A stretch of DNA of 64,000 nucleotides from positions 62,001 through 126,000 of the forward strand of contig NZ_BFAY01000007.1 in the NCBI RefSeq assembly GCF_003112675.1, given 5' to 3'. Shown here one piece after another: positions 27,359-37,275 of this stretch. Position 1 is the stretch's first letter, and each line of letters begins with the position of its first letter. The notes under the pieces are model-generated. The model ran no database searches and was not told where the DNA came from. It saw nothing but the letters and a program-made list of their open reading frames with translations. Source of the stretch: Leptospira johnsonii. Lineage in GTDB: Bacteria > Spirochaetota > Leptospiria > Leptospirales > Leptospiraceae. A program made the translations under genes and the position numbers.

Positions 27359-27997
27359 ATGAAGCAGGGCCAGCGCACCCCGGTACAATCCCGAAGTAGA
27401 GAAAGAATGGATCTGATCCTAAGGACCGCAAAGGAACTGATCGGAGAAAGAGGGATAGATGCGGTCAGTATGAGGGAAATCGCCCAATCCGCAGGAATAC
27501 AGATCGGATCCTTATACCAATATTTTCCAGGGAAAAACTCTCTATTGCTGACTATTATGAGAGATTATTACGACAGAATATATGCAGGGACGAAAGCCAT
27601 TTTGGATCAGGTCCATAATGCGAAAGAGTTGGAATCCGCCGGAGAAAAAGCGCTTATACAATTCGCGGAATTTTTCCAAAAAGATACTGCGCTCGCAAAT
27701 CTTTGGGCTGGGGCAAGAGCTGTCCCAGAATTAGTCTCGGAAGATATTTTAGATACTTACAGAAATGCAGAACTGATAACAAAGACTGCATCTCGTTGTT
27801 TACCTGGCTTAAAGGAAAACGATTTAAAACCTTTTGCGCTCTTTCTTAGCCATACAATGGGGACGATCGTTCGTTTTGCAGGGGAAATCGAAAAAGAACA
27901 AGGAAAAGCGATTCTTAAGGAATGTCAGGAAATATTCAGACTAAGATTAAAATCCTTGGTCGATCTCTCCAAATCTTCGCGCAAAAAGGGTAAATAA
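27359..27997 (+). CDS. TetR/AcrR-family transcriptional regulator
   Basis: 212 residues. The N-terminal TetR helix-turn-helix is clear: MREIAQSAGIQIGSLYQYFPGK at about 38-59 (shown in part). The C-terminal ligand-binding half is helical and family-variable. It is divergent from the monooxygenase and SDR genes, with a strong dyad between them, so it is probably their ligand-responsive repressor. An alternative start at Met17 is possible, but the ATG at 27359 keeps the usual N-terminal arm. Its 3' end converges on the kinase-like gene 14 bases away. Confidence 0.9.
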   Translation: MKQGQRTPVQSRSRERMDLILRTAKELIGERGIDAVSMREIAQSAGIQIGSLYQYFPGKNSLLLTIMRDYYDRIYAGTKAILDQVHNAKELESAGEKALIQFAEFFQKDTALANLWAGARAVPELVSEDILDTYRNAELITKTASRCLPGLKENDLKPFALFLSHTMGTIVRFAGEIEKEQGKAILKECQEIFRLRLKSLVDLSKSSRKKGK

Positions 27998-28011
27998 AAA
28001 TTCTACGCCTT

Positions 28012-29079
28012 TTACCCTAACTCAAAAGAGCTCACAAATTCTTTGATCAGATTGATATGATCCACTTCCGGAGAAGGATTCTCTTTACTTGGCTCATATA
28101 GATGTTCGTCAAAAACATGATAATCGAAAATTTTCAGTTCAAAGTCCGGAATAGTAATGATAATATTTTCCGAATGGATATCGAAGATCAGTTTCTCTTC
28201 CTGAGCAAGATAACGAGTCACTTCGATGACTCTATGAAAGTCCAAAGCGATCTTTTTGAGTTTTGATTTACTGATAATCCCGAATCTATGAGTATCGAAG
28301 TTCAATTTCCATTTAGGAAAAAGTGCGTCCTGGATAGGGTTCTGTCTCACCTTCTCATTCAGTCGGATGAATTCTTTTAAATGTTTTCCGGGTAATAAAT
28401 TTTGGTTATCGCAGGGAGTGAGAGTGACCACGGGAATACCGAAAGGACTTCTCCTAAAACGTAAACCCATGAAAAATCGAGTGGGAAGCACAAGATCAGG
28501 GATTAGACTTTTTAATTTCCAATAATGTAGTCGTTCCAATCCTAAACGAGCAAACTTAAAACGGATCTCGTCCCTTTTGGATTCTCCCCATGCAGATTTT
28601 TGCAAATGATGCATGAGGCCGATTTCTTCGGTTTTCAAATAACGTTCTAGGTTATTCTGCACTTCTTTATATAGAGAACCAAAAATCGGATCGGAAGGTA
28701 ATTTGGACTTTCCGATCTTAACTACTTGGTTCCAAGGAAGTGTATATACGAATTTATAAGAACCTCTTCCTATATAATTTTCTGCTGCGAGAGGCATAAA
28801 ATTATCTAAAAATTCACGGCCATATCGATGCGTTATGCGAAACACATGAGATACAGGAAAAAGTTTCTCGTACAATTTTCGGGCGAAACCGGACTGCCTA
28901 AGACGAAAGTCGATAGGCAAATCCTCTTTCGGGATCTGAGAATCCGTTCGGTCAGGATCGAAAAATAATTCTTTATCTAGCCCCTTTTCCAGGATCTCGA
29001 TAAAGCTGGGAATTCCGGGAGAGTTCCAAAAATTCCGGATCGCCTCTCCGAATTCGCTAAATCTTCCCTTTTTCGCCAT
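28012..29079 (-). CDS. Divergent protein-kinase-fold protein
   Basis: 355 residues, not a recognised named family. A kinase-like core is visible: glycine-rich loop IGRGSYKFVY (103-112), VVKIGK with K121 in the ATP-anchoring position, DIHSEN with D300 and N305 in the spacing of the HRDxxxxN catalytic loop, and FDY with D319 where DFG is expected. All four key residues are thus present although the motifs are diverged. There is no membrane segment or signal peptide. It begins 14 bases after the oligopeptide-binding protein gene and is probably co-transcribed with it. Target unknown: protein, sugar or small-molecule kinase are all possible. Confidence 0.6.
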   Translation of the reverse strand: MAKKGRFSEFGEAIRNFWNSPGIPSFIEILEKGLDKELFFDPDRTDSQIPKEDLPIDFRLRQSGFARKLYEKLFPVSHVFRITHRYGREFLDNFMPLAAENYIGRGSYKFVYTLPWNQVVKIGKSKLPSDPIFGSLYKEVQNNLERYLKTEEIGLMHHLQKSAWGESKRDEIRFKFARLGLERLHYWKLKSLIPDLVLPTRFFMGLRFRRSPFGIPVVTLTPCDNQNLLPGKHLKEFIRLNEKVRQNPIQDALFPKWKLNFDTHRFGIISKSKLKKIALDFHRVIEVTRYLAQEEKLIFDIHSENIIITIPDFELKIFDYHVFDEHLYEPSKENPSPEVDHINLIKEFVSSFELG

Positions 29080-29093
29080 TAAAATCCCAAACC

Positions 29094-30932
29094 TTATTTG
29101 GAATGGTAGTACAAGTCTCTTTTGTAAGTAGGAAGAGCCGTCTTATTCTTCTTAGAATTTTCCAAGGCCTTGTCTTTTTCTGCGTCGATCCACCATAAAG
29201 ATTTGGCCGCACCTTCTCCTGAATATCTGGAGAGGGGATTTTCAGGGGTTCCGAATCTATTCCAATAAAGGACTCTTGTGGATTTAATTCCCCAAAGAAG
29301 AACGTATGGAACCTCTTTCGTTAAGATCTTATCTATCTTCTTTAGGATTTCCGTTCTTTTTTTAATATCGAATTCCGTTTTTTGCTGCTCTATGAGTTTG
29401 TCTACTTCCGGATTTTTAAAACCGTTATAATTGTTCTGTCCGTTTTCGTTAGCGTATTTGGAATCCCAATGATGCTCCGGATCTGGGAAAGAACTTCCTG
29501 CTCCCCAAGCAGCCCAGGTAACATCAAAATCATACTTATCCATTCTTTCGGACCAGTTAGCAAGATCCGTGCTTTCAATCGTGACTTGGATTCCCAACTC
29601 CTTTACTCTTTCCATAAATAGAGTGAAATATTTTTCAACACTTCTATCCCTTTCCAGGATATGGATCACAAACTGTTGTCCGTCTTTTTCCAGGAATCCT
29701 TTTGCATTCGGTTTCCATCCGGCTTCAGCAAAAAGTTTTTTAGCCGCTTCAGGATCGTAATCGATCGCAGGATTCGGTAATTGTCCTTCTTCCCATACGG
29801 AACCGTAATAAGAATCAGTGAGTTGGTATTCCCCGAATGCAAGTTTATCCACCATGAGCTTTCTGTTCACTAAATGAGCGATTGCCTTCCTGATACGTAC
29901 ATCGTCGAAAGGTTTTCTTCTCATATTGAACGCCCAGCCCTGGAAGCCTGACTTTTTATCGTTATAGATCTTTTGTTTTACTATATAATTCTTATCGAAA
30001 GGTTCTCCGGTAGTATCCTGGACCCAGGTCGCCGCCTTATATACAGGATACAGATCTATATCACCTTTTTTGAATGCTTGGAACGCGACTGCATCGTCGT
30101 TAAATACTTTAAAGATGAGGGTATCGAAATTGTCCGTTCCTCTGTAAAAAGGATACGCTCTCATCCAATAATCGTTCCTACGTTTCATTTTCACGTAGAT
30201 CCCTTTTTTGGCGGATTGCAATTCATAAGGCCCGGAGGTCACAGGGAACTCGAAATTCTCCTTATTAAAATCCTTTCCATTATAATAATGTTCAGGCAAA
30301 ATAAAGAAGTCGTATGCGATAAATTCAAAGTTCTTCCAGTGGATCTCTTTTTGAGTGAATTCCACTTCGTATTCATTAACTAATTTTGGAGCTTCAAAAC
30401 GGGAAAGATCGATCCTATGAAGTGCAGTATTATTCTTCTTATTCATGATGATTTCATAAGTGAATAATACGTCTTTAGCAGTAATAGGTTTTCCGTCGCT
30501 CCACCTGGCGTTTTTATCCAAATTGAATGTAAACGTTTTTTTATCCGAAGATATCTTCCAAGAAGAAGCAAGTTTAGGAAGAGGCTCTAACGTTATAGGA
30601 TGTCTTTCCAGAAGTGGCTCGAACATCTGAGTAAAAATCTCGGCAGTGGTGGAGAAATTTTCCAAATACCAATTCAAGGATTTAGGGTATTGGTGGCTAT
30701 AAATCCTGAAGATCCCTCCCCTTTTTGCGTTAGGAGAAGTAGAAGGATTCGGTTTTCTTAACGCTTCCGGAATACTATTCGGATCCCCTTCCCAAGGAAG
30801 ATCTTCAGTCGCCACGGAAATTTGGACTTCTTCCTTTTCTTTACAGCCGTTCAATGCAAACGTGATTACGGATAATAAAAGTGTAAAATAGCAAATTTTC
30901 AGGAATTTGGAATTTCTTAGAGCAACGTTCAA
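29094..30932 (-). CDS. ABC transporter family 5 substrate-binding lipoprotein
   Basis: 612 residues from TTG 30932, preceded six bases upstream by AAGAGGTG; a farther TTG at 30992 lacks this site. The signal sequence ends at Cys30 in FALNGC, giving a lipoprotein. The mature part has the SBP_bac_5 pattern: KLASSWKISSDKKTFTFNL, WSDGKPITAKDVLFTYE and the later AEAGW and YNGFKNPEVDKLI segments. The family binds peptides or other ligands in the periplasm for an inner-membrane ABC importer. No permease or ATPase gene is in this window, so it is an orphan here. The kinase-like gene follows after 14 bases. Confidence 0.9.
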   Translation of the reverse strand: MNVALRNSKFLKICYFTLLLSVITFALNGCKEKEEVQISVATEDLPWEGDPNSIPEALRKPNPSTSPNAKRGGIFRIYSHQYPKSLNWYLENFSTTAEIFTQMFEPLLERHPITLEPLPKLASSWKISSDKKTFTFNLDKNARWSDGKPITAKDVLFTYEIIMNKKNNTALHRIDLSRFEAPKLVNEYEVEFTQKEIHWKNFEFIAYDFFILPEHYYNGKDFNKENFEFPVTSGPYELQSAKKGIYVKMKRRNDYWMRAYPFYRGTDNFDTLIFKVFNDDAVAFQAFKKGDIDLYPVYKAATWVQDTTGEPFDKNYIVKQKIYNDKKSGFQGWAFNMRRKPFDDVRIRKAIAHLVNRKLMVDKLAFGEYQLTDSYYGSVWEEGQLPNPAIDYDPEAAKKLFAEAGWKPNAKGFLEKDGQQFVIHILERDRSVEKYFTLFMERVKELGIQVTIESTDLANWSERMDKYDFDVTWAAWGAGSSFPDPEHHWDSKYANENGQNNYNGFKNPEVDKLIEQQKTEFDIKKRTEILKKIDKILTKEVPYVLLWGIKSTRVLYWNRFGTPENPLSRYSGEGAAKSLWWIDAEKDKALENSKKNKTALPTYKRDLYYHSK

Positions 30933-31048
30933 AGCACACCTCTTAGGAATGTTCGTGTTCGAAAGCTTCCGGGAAAACCCGATTTCAGGCAAACTTAAAT
31001 GTAAAATTTTTGATGAAAAGATAGAAGGACGAGCCTTACAGCTAATCC

Positions 31049-33082
31049 TTATTTAACCCTATGTGCAAAGACCACGTCCGGGATCCGTTTTAAGTTGCCT
31101 AGGATCTCCTTCAATTGGTCCAAATGTTCCACTTCTATCATGAAGCGGGCCATCAATGTATCCTTTTGCACTGTAGAAGCTCCTGCTTCCAAGATATTTG
31201 TCTGGGTCCCGGAGATACTTTTTACCATCTCCAAGTAAATTCCCTGACGATCCTTTGCCTTCACTTCTACTCGAACAGGCACGGGTTCCGTCTGTCCATA
31301 ATCCCAATCCACTGTGATCTGCCTGAGTTGTTCTTCTTCTCTTTGTTTTAATGCAACACTGCAGTTCTTTTTGTGAACGGAAACACCTCTTCCTCGCGTC
31401 ACGAAACCGATGATCTGGTCCCCCGGAAGAGGAGAACAACAACCGGAAAGACGAACAGGAATATCTCTTAAACCAGCGACTAAAATTTTTCCGCCGGCTG
31501 CTTGGCCTTGCTGATGAGTCTGTTTAGAAACTTTTTCGGAAGGTTTACGTTTGAGTTCTTCTAATACTTCCGCGTTCAGAGTAAGCTCCGCCGCACTCTC
31601 CGCACCTTGCGCCAAATCCTTGCTGGTTTCTTCTCTCAGTTTTCTGAAATAAGCGCGTAACTTTTGTCTAGCAGAAGGAGTTTTAACGATTCGAAGCCAA
31701 ATAGGAGAAGGTTTAGATCTTTTGTCTATGACAACTTCGACCTGATCTCCACTGCGTAGTTCAGTACGAAGAGGGATCATTCTACCGTTGATCTTTGCTC
31801 CCTTACAATGCAAACCTACATCCGTATGGATCCTGAATGCGAAATCCAGGACGGTTGCACCTTTAGGAAGTTGTATAATTTCTCCTTTAGGAGTGAAAAC
31901 GAATACCTCGTCCTCATGAAGGTCGTATTTAAGCTCTTCCAAAAATTCTTTCGGATCTAAAGAAGAATCCTGCCAGGTTTGTAAAACTTCCAACCACTTC
32001 ACGGTTAGATGTCTTTCATTGGCATGGGTCTTACCTTCCTTGTATACCCAGTGAGCCGCGATCCCGAATTCGGCGATTGCGTTCATCTCTGCAGTTCGGA
32101 TCTGGACTTCCAAAGGTTTTCCATCGGGACCGATCACAGTAGTATGAAGTGATTGGTACATATTCGTTTTTGGAGTTGCGATATAATCCTTAAATCTACC
32201 GGGTACAGGAGACCAAAGTGTATGCACGATTCCGAGTACTCCGTAACAATCCTTGATCTCGTCGGTAACGATACGGATGGCTCTTAGATCGAAAATTTCG
32301 TCGAAGGTCTTTTCCTTCGTTTTCATCTTACGATAGATGGAGAAGAAATGTTTTGCTCTTCCCTCTACATTCGCGTTGATCTGTATTTCTGCGAGCCTCT
32401 GTTTCAGGATTAGCTGCAATTTTTCTATATAATCTTCTCTTTCCGATTTTTTGGCGCTGATCCTTTTTTTAATGTCCTGGTATTCTTCCGGAAAGATGAC
32501 TTGGAATGCTAGATCTTCCAACTCAGATTTTACGGAATAGATACCCAACCTTCCAGCGATAGGTGCATATAAGGAAAGAGTTTCATTAGCGATCCTTCTC
32601 TGCTTTTCAGGAGGCTGGAAAGAAAGAGTCCTCATATTATGGGTCTTGTCGGCAAGTTTGATCAGAATGACCCGAATGTCCTGGATAGTGGCGATGATGA
32701 TCTTTCGGATATTCTCCGCAGCTTCAGTCTCTTTGGACTGGCTTTTGATCTGAGAAATTTTAGTCACACCTTCCACAAGTTGAGTGATCTCCGTTCCGAA
32801 ATCACGGACCATATCTTCTCTTGTGTATTTTGTGTCTTCGATCACATCATGAAGAATACCTGCAGAGATTACTTTCTCATCCAGACCTAACTCGTATAAA
32901 ATAAATCCAACCTGAAGAGGGTGAACTATATAAGGTTCGCCGGAAAGACGGAACTGCCCTTGGTGGGAATCTTCCGAAACCTTATATGCCTTTTCGATCA
33001 TTTCCAAGGCCTCAGGGCCCATGGTTTCTCGAACTCCTTCGAGCAACATTTCTTTGGTGGCAGGAGCCTTAATAAATCCCAT
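31049..33082 (-). CDS. rel: Bifunctional (p)ppGpp synthetase/hydrolase
   Basis: 677 residues, full-length Rel/SpoT. The HD hydrolase domain has HDVIEDT (about 77-83); the synthetase domain follows with MYQSLHTTVIG near 305; then the TGS domain (VFVFTPKGEIIQLPKGA near 395) and a C-terminal ACT domain in the last 75 residues. With an intact HD motif it should both make and degrade (p)ppGpp from GTP/GDP and ATP in response to starvation. It lies 6 bases after nadC and is probably co-transcribed with it. Genomes with a single long RSH usually call it rel or spoT. Confidence 0.93.
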   Translation of the reverse strand: MGFIKAPATKEMLLEGVRETMGPEALEMIEKAYKVSEDSHQGQFRLSGEPYIVHPLQVGFILYELGLDEKVISAGILHDVIEDTKYTREDMVRDFGTEITQLVEGVTKISQIKSQSKETEAAENIRKIIIATIQDIRVILIKLADKTHNMRTLSFQPPEKQRRIANETLSLYAPIAGRLGIYSVKSELEDLAFQVIFPEEYQDIKKRISAKKSEREDYIEKLQLILKQRLAEIQINANVEGRAKHFFSIYRKMKTKEKTFDEIFDLRAIRIVTDEIKDCYGVLGIVHTLWSPVPGRFKDYIATPKTNMYQSLHTTVIGPDGKPLEVQIRTAEMNAIAEFGIAAHWVYKEGKTHANERHLTVKWLEVLQTWQDSSLDPKEFLEELKYDLHEDEVFVFTPKGEIIQLPKGATVLDFAFRIHTDVGLHCKGAKINGRMIPLRTELRSGDQVEVVIDKRSKPSPIWLRIVKTPSARQKLRAYFRKLREETSKDLAQGAESAAELTLNAEVLEELKRKPSEKVSKQTHQQGQAAGGKILVAGLRDIPVRLSGCCSPLPGDQIIGFVTRGRGVSVHKKNCSVALKQREEEQLRQITVDWDYGQTEPVPVRVEVKAKDRQGIYLEMVKSISGTQTNILEAGASTVQKDTLMARFMIEVEHLDQLKEILGNLKRIPDVVFAHRVK

Positions 33083-33088
33083 TTTCTT

Positions 33089-33961
33089 TTAGGTCCTTAT
33101 GTCCAAACCAAGATCCAAAAATCTGGTAGTATGAGTCAGGTATCCCATGCTCACTCCTACTCCGGGAAATTCGGATAATGCTTCCAGTTTTTCCGGAGTG
33201 ATCCCTCCAGAACATTCGATCAGGATCTTAGGATTTTTTTCTTTAGCTCTGTGGAAGGCTTTGCGCGTATCGGATATATTAAAATTATCTAACATTAAAA
33301 CGTCTGGCTCAGCTTCGAGAGCATCTTCCAGTTGATCCAAAGAATCGATTTCCAATTCCACCATTCTTCCTGGAAAATTGGATCTGATCTTTCCAACCGG
33401 GATCTTTGCGGATCCGAATAAAGCCAAATGATTGTCTTTAATCATCGCCATTTCAGAAAGATCCAATCTATGGTTAGAACCTCCTCCACAGTACACCGCA
33501 TACTTTGCAAGTTTCCTGTATCCCGGGAGTGTCTTTCTGGTATCCAAGATCATTATACCCTTAGACCCGTACTGATCCACGATCTTTCTAGTCGATGTAG
33601 AAATACCGGAAAGATATTGTAAGAAGTTTAGAAGGATTCTTTCTACACGCAACATGGAGAGAAGGCTGCCCTGGATCTCTGCGATCTTGTCTCCTTTGAC
33701 GAATTTTTCTCCATCTTTAAAGAAGAATTGAAACTGCAAATCTCCGTCAGAAAGTTCAGAAAGAACAGTAGAAACACCGCTACCGCAAAGAATCCCTTCT
33801 TCCCTTGCGTTCAAGTATGCGATCGCCTTTTGATCTGGAGAGAATAAGGAAACAGACGTTATATCTTGGTCAGGACAATCCTCGTCCCATGCCATTTTAG
33901 CCAGTGGAAAATAATCCGCTGCGCTCGTCTCTGATATAGGCTTAGTATAAGCCCTCTTCAC
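33089..33961 (-). CDS. nadC: Nicotinate-nucleotide pyrophosphorylase (carboxylating)
   Basis: 290 residues. The quinolinate phosphoribosyltransferase motifs are clear: DITS near the N-terminus (33-36), TRKTLPGYRKLAKYAV, GGGSNHRLDLSEMAMIKDNH (both substrate-binding) and the C-terminal SGGITPE. The enzyme converts quinolinate and PRPP to nicotinate mononucleotide, CO2 and pyrophosphate in de novo NAD synthesis. The start is GTG at 33961; no better ATG exists before the conserved region. nadA and nadB are not in the window. It is first of the nadC-rel pair. Confidence 0.94.
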   Translation of the reverse strand: MKRAYTKPISETSAADYFPLAKMAWDEDCPDQDITSVSLFSPDQKAIAYLNAREEGILCGSGVSTVLSELSDGDLQFQFFFKDGEKFVKGDKIAEIQGSLLSMLRVERILLNFLQYLSGISTSTRKIVDQYGSKGIMILDTRKTLPGYRKLAKYAVYCGGGSNHRLDLSEMAMIKDNHLALFGSAKIPVGKIRSNFPGRMVELEIDSLDQLEDALEAEPDVLMLDNFNISDTRKAFHRAKEKNPKILIECSGGITPEKLEALSEFPGVGVSMGYLTHTTRFLDLGLDIRT

Positions 33962-34036
33962 TTGGAGTTCACCGCTAAGTAAGACAGTTTCGAATAATAA
34001 ATGAGGATCAAGCGGAATTCGAAATTTTCAATATCT

Positions 34037-34069
34037 ACAAAAAAGAAAGGCCCGGAAAAATCCGAGCCT
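34037..34069 (-). terminator. Intrinsic terminator after the LysM lipoprotein gene
   Basis: On the minus strand AGGCTCGGA, four-base loop, TCCGGGCCT (one mismatch) is followed by a T-rich run. It starts 35 bases after the LysM gene stop at 34105 and separates that gene from nadC. Confidence 0.8.
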
Positions 34070-34104
34070 CGCATATGTGTGAGTTGCTAAAATGTTAGAC
34101 CGTA

Positions 34105-35700
34105 TTAACGAGCTTCTTCGTCGCTTTCTTGTTCACCCGAATCAGAAGGTTGCTCATTTTCTGTAGAAGGTGCCGGAGTTGAAGGCTCTTCTTCTTCCGG
34201 TTCTTGCTCAGAAGTTGAAGCTGGAGGAGGTGTTGTAGCCTCTTCCTTCTTCACTTCTGGAGTAGATGCTTCTACTTTGTCGCTTCCAGTCTGCTTTTTA
34301 GGAGCTTTTTTAGGATCAAACTTAGTGGATCCTTTAGCAGGTGGAATTAGCAATACTTGTTTAGGATAGATCAAGTTTGGATTTTTGATCTTGTTGCGGT
34401 TCGCATCGTAGATACGTTTCCAAAGTTTAGAAGTACCGTAATGTTGTTTGTAAGCGGAAATTCTCCAGAGGCAATCTGCAGGGATTTTCTTACGAACTAC
34501 GTATTTTTTCCAACCTTCAGGAAGTTCTCCGGAAGAAGAAGTAGATGTATCTTCTCCTTTTTTGGTAGAGGAAGTAGAATCTCCTCCATCACCTTTGCGA
34601 CCTGCAACGGAAGATCCAGTGCGTAATCTTTCTGCGATATCGTCAGACTGATCTACTACGATGCGAGAAAGTCTGATCGCTTCTTCGGATCTACCGATAG
34701 AATCTTCATATTTTTCGGAAGAATATAACTCTTCTGCGGAAGCCAAAGACTCATCCGCCGCTTTTAGGTTCTCGTCAGCTCTTTGGTAAGAAGTTTGGAG
34801 ATCCTTGCTGGATTTCAGTTTGGATTGGTCTATCGTAGATAGTTTATCTTTAGCTTTTCCGATAGAATCCTTTGCTTCTGCCTTTTTCTTGAGTGCATAA
34901 GACTGGATATTTTTTGCTACGAGTTCTGCTGATTTTTTGCGGATATCATCAACTTCGGAATAACCTTCTTTGATCTTTCCTTCGTCGATTTTTGCCTTAG
35001 CAGCGTTCAAACGTTCTCTTGTCCCAGCTACTTCAGGGTCTTGTCCACCCGCATATCTGTCCGCATCATCCAGATTTTTTTCGATATCTGCAAGAGAATC
35101 GATCAATTGTTGTTTTTGGGAAAGAGCCAAAGACTTGGCATCAGTTGCCGCCTTTTTGGACTCCAGATATTTTTTATTACTTTGTTCGTACTGATCGAAA
35201 GCAGCCAGACGGGTCTTAAGTTTTGCGTCGTCTCCAGATTCCTTAGGATAGGATTCTAAAGTGCGGTCCGCATTATCTCTTAGTGTGTCCCCTTCTTTTT
35301 TCAGCTCAACTGCATTATTATAAGGTTCTGCAGCGAGTTGAGAAGCATAAGCCTCATCCGCTTCGTTGATAGAAGTGTTAGCCTGTGTCTTGGACTCCTC
35401 GGTCAATTGAGGATAAGATTTCTCTAATGCATCATACGCTTTACTTTTTGCGTATTCAGCGCTTTTTTTGGTCTCGCCCAGGTCTTCGTTAGAAGCTTTT
35501 TCGTGAGCAGTCAAAAGACTTTTACGAGCTTCTTCGAATTCTCCGGAAGCGTATCTTTCTGCGCCTGCTTCTTTAGCGCGCGTGATAGCGGTTTTTGCCT
35601 CCGCCAATTCTTTTACGGGTAGTTCCGAACCACAGGCAACTAGGAATCCTAAAACTCCCAGTACCAATGATGGGAACGATATAGCTCGAAAAGTTTTCAT
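34105..35700 (-). CDS. lruA: LysM-domain lipoprotein, LipL71/LruA-like
   Basis: 531 residues. The signal sequence ends with FLVAC, Cys23, a spirochaetal lipobox. Residues about 25-375 are highly charged alpha-helical repeats (EAKTAITRAKEAGAERYASG and similar), coiled-coil-like. A LysM domain lies near 405-455 (VRKKIPADCLWRISAYKQHYG, NPNLIYPKQVLLIP; shown in parts) and should bind peptidoglycan. The last 70 residues are rich in Pro, Glu, Thr and Ser. Architecture and length match leptospiral LipL71/LruA, an outer-membrane-associated lipoprotein; orthology is from memory and not confirmed. It has its own terminator. Confidence 0.7.
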   Translation of the reverse strand: MKTFRAISFPSLVLGVLGFLVACGSELPVKELAEAKTAITRAKEAGAERYASGEFEEARKSLLTAHEKASNEDLGETKKSAEYAKSKAYDALEKSYPQLTEESKTQANTSINEADEAYASQLAAEPYNNAVELKKEGDTLRDNADRTLESYPKESGDDAKLKTRLAAFDQYEQSNKKYLESKKAATDAKSLALSQKQQLIDSLADIEKNLDDADRYAGGQDPEVAGTRERLNAAKAKIDEGKIKEGYSEVDDIRKKSAELVAKNIQSYALKKKAEAKDSIGKAKDKLSTIDQSKLKSSKDLQTSYQRADENLKAADESLASAEELYSSEKYEDSIGRSEEAIRLSRIVVDQSDDIAERLRTGSSVAGRKGDGGDSTSSTKKGEDTSTSSSGELPEGWKKYVVRKKIPADCLWRISAYKQHYGTSKLWKRIYDANRNKIKNPNLIYPKQVLLIPPAKGSTKFDPKKAPKKQTGSDKVEASTPEVKKEEATTPPPASTSEQEPEEEEPSTPAPSTENEQPSDSGEQESDEEAR

Positions 35701-35744
35701 TTGTTTTGCACCAGCCAGAGGAATCGTTTAAAAAAGTGCCTTAC

Positions 35745-36081
35745 TTATTTGAAGGCAGCGACGGCATCAGCTTCGTTATCAAAGATCTCGAAGAATGACG
35801 TTAATTTAGTTAATTCGAATACCTTTCGTACGGAACCTGCAACGTTGATAATTTTAAGTCCACCCTGGTATTTTTTTTAAGTTAGAGAGGCTGGAAATCA
35901 AAGCACCGATTCCGGATGAGTCGATATAAGAGACCTTTTCCAGATTGATAATCGTGTAGTATTTCTGCTCTTCGATGAGCTTTGCGATCACATCCTTAAT
36001 CTCAGGGGCATTGTATAAATCGATCTCCCCATTGATGTCCAGAATTACGATGTTACCGCTTTCCCTTCTGGTGATTTCCAT
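35745..36081 (-). pseudogene. STAS-domain antagonist gene interrupted by a homopolymer frameshift
   Basis: From ATG 36081 the frame encodes a STAS domain with FLD-like strand and the phosphorylation loop YIDSSGIGAL, then stops after 75 residues. The break is at a run of eight A (plus-strand T at 35871-35878). Removing one A continues the frame for 37 more residues (KKYQGGLKIINVAG..., ending DNEADAVAAFK, stop 35745-35747), giving a normal 111-residue STAS protein. The tail TKLTSFFEI closely parallels TKLASIFEI in the STAS protein at 14953-15294. So the gene is intact but for one base. Sequencing error, phase variation, slippage-dependent expression and true decay remain possible. Confidence 0.85.
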
Positions 36082-36150
36082 AAAAAATCAGCAACTCCTT
36101 TCTTTATCTGTTTGAACCATCCTACAATAGGGGGGTCATTCTCTATATAG

Positions 36151-37275
36151 TCAACGAGAAATTTCCGCTCTTTCGTACAAATTTTTCCATTTAACGAAAA
36201 ACTCACTGAAATTTCCAACTTCGATAGAATGTCTGAGTTCCTTCATGAACTTTTTCATAAAATACAGATTATGGTACGTGCTCAAGGAGAAAGCGCTTAG
36301 CTCTTTCACGTGATGTAGGTGTCGAATATACCCAATACTGTATCTTTTACACACTTTACATTCGCATTCCGGGTCCATCGGCTCATCTGAGAACTTCCAT
36401 TTTTCATTTCTGAGATTCACTTTTCCTCGAGAAGTGAATACTTGGCCGTTTCTAGCGTTGCGTGTGGGAAGAACACAGTCAAACATATCCACTCCGTTTC
36501 GAACCCCTTCCAAAATATCCGGAACAGTACCGACTCCCATCAGATATAATGGCCTAGTCCTGTCGGTGAAGGAGGAAATTCCTTCCATAGTTCGGATAAA
36601 ATCCGGTCTAGGTTCTCCCACTGAGAGACCTCCGATCGCAATTCCGGAGAACGGAAGCGAGCGGATCTTCTCCAAACTCTCCAATCTTAGATCTAAATTG
36701 GTCCCACCCTGGAAAATTCCGAAGAGAAATTGATTACGTTTGTCTTTCTCCCAATAATTCACTGCTTCTTCTGCCCAACGATGAGTCCGATCCAGAGCAT
36801 CTTTGATCCGAGAAACAGTTCCGTCTCCAGGAGGACAATCATCCAAAACCATCATAATGTCGGAACCTATCGCTCTCTGGATATCGATCACTTTCTCTGG
36901 AGTGAAAAAATGAGGACTCCCGTCGATATGAGAACGGAACTCCACTCCTTCTTGTTTGAATTTCACAAGAGAATTCAGACTGAAAACTTGAAAGCCGCCG
37001 CTGTCGGTGAGTAGAGCTTTTTTGTAAGAAACAAAGTTTTTGAGCCCGCCGAATTTTTCGAGAACCTCAGTGCCTGGGCGAAGATAAAGATGATAGGTAT
37101 TTCCTAAGATAAGTTCGTAACCTAACTCATCTAAGTCGTCAGAATCCAAGGATTTGACTGCACCCCTTGTGCCCACAGGCATGAATACAGGTGTCGGAAT
37201 TTCAATTCCATTAAGGTTTAAGGTTCCGGTGCGAGCAAAAGAATTTGGATCTGAAACCCTAGATCTAAAGATCAT
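36151..37275 (-). CDS. tgt: Queuine tRNA-ribosyltransferase
   Basis: 374 residues from ATG 37275, whose last two bases overlap the Fur-family stop (ATGA). Motifs: [23 protein letters not shown] with the catalytic aspartate region, [15 protein letters not shown] and [14 protein letters not shown] with the nucleophile region, then the zinc site [19 protein letters not shown]. It exchanges guanine 34 for the preQ1 base in tRNAs with GUN anticodons. Length is normal for the bacterial enzyme. Co-transcribed with the upstream Fur-family gene. Confidence 0.95.
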   Translation of the reverse strand: MIFRSRVSDPNSFARTGTLNLNGIEIPTPVFMPVGTRGAVKSLDSDDLDELGYELILGNTYHLYLRPGTEVLEKFGGLKNFVSYKKALLTDSGGFQVFSLNSLVKFKQEGVEFRSHIDGSPHFFTPEKVIDIQRAIGSDIMMVLDDCPPGDGTVSRIKDALDRTHRWAEEAVNYWEKDKRNQFLFGIFQGGTNLDLRLESLEKIRSLPFSGIAIGGLSVGEPRPDFIRTMEGISSFTDRTRPLYLMGVGTVPDILEGVRNGVDMFDCVLPTRNARNGQVFTSRGKVNLRNEKWKFSDEPMDPECECKVCKRYSIGYIRHLHHVKELSAFSLSTYHNLYFMKKFMKELRHSIEVGNFSEFFVKWKNLYERAEISR

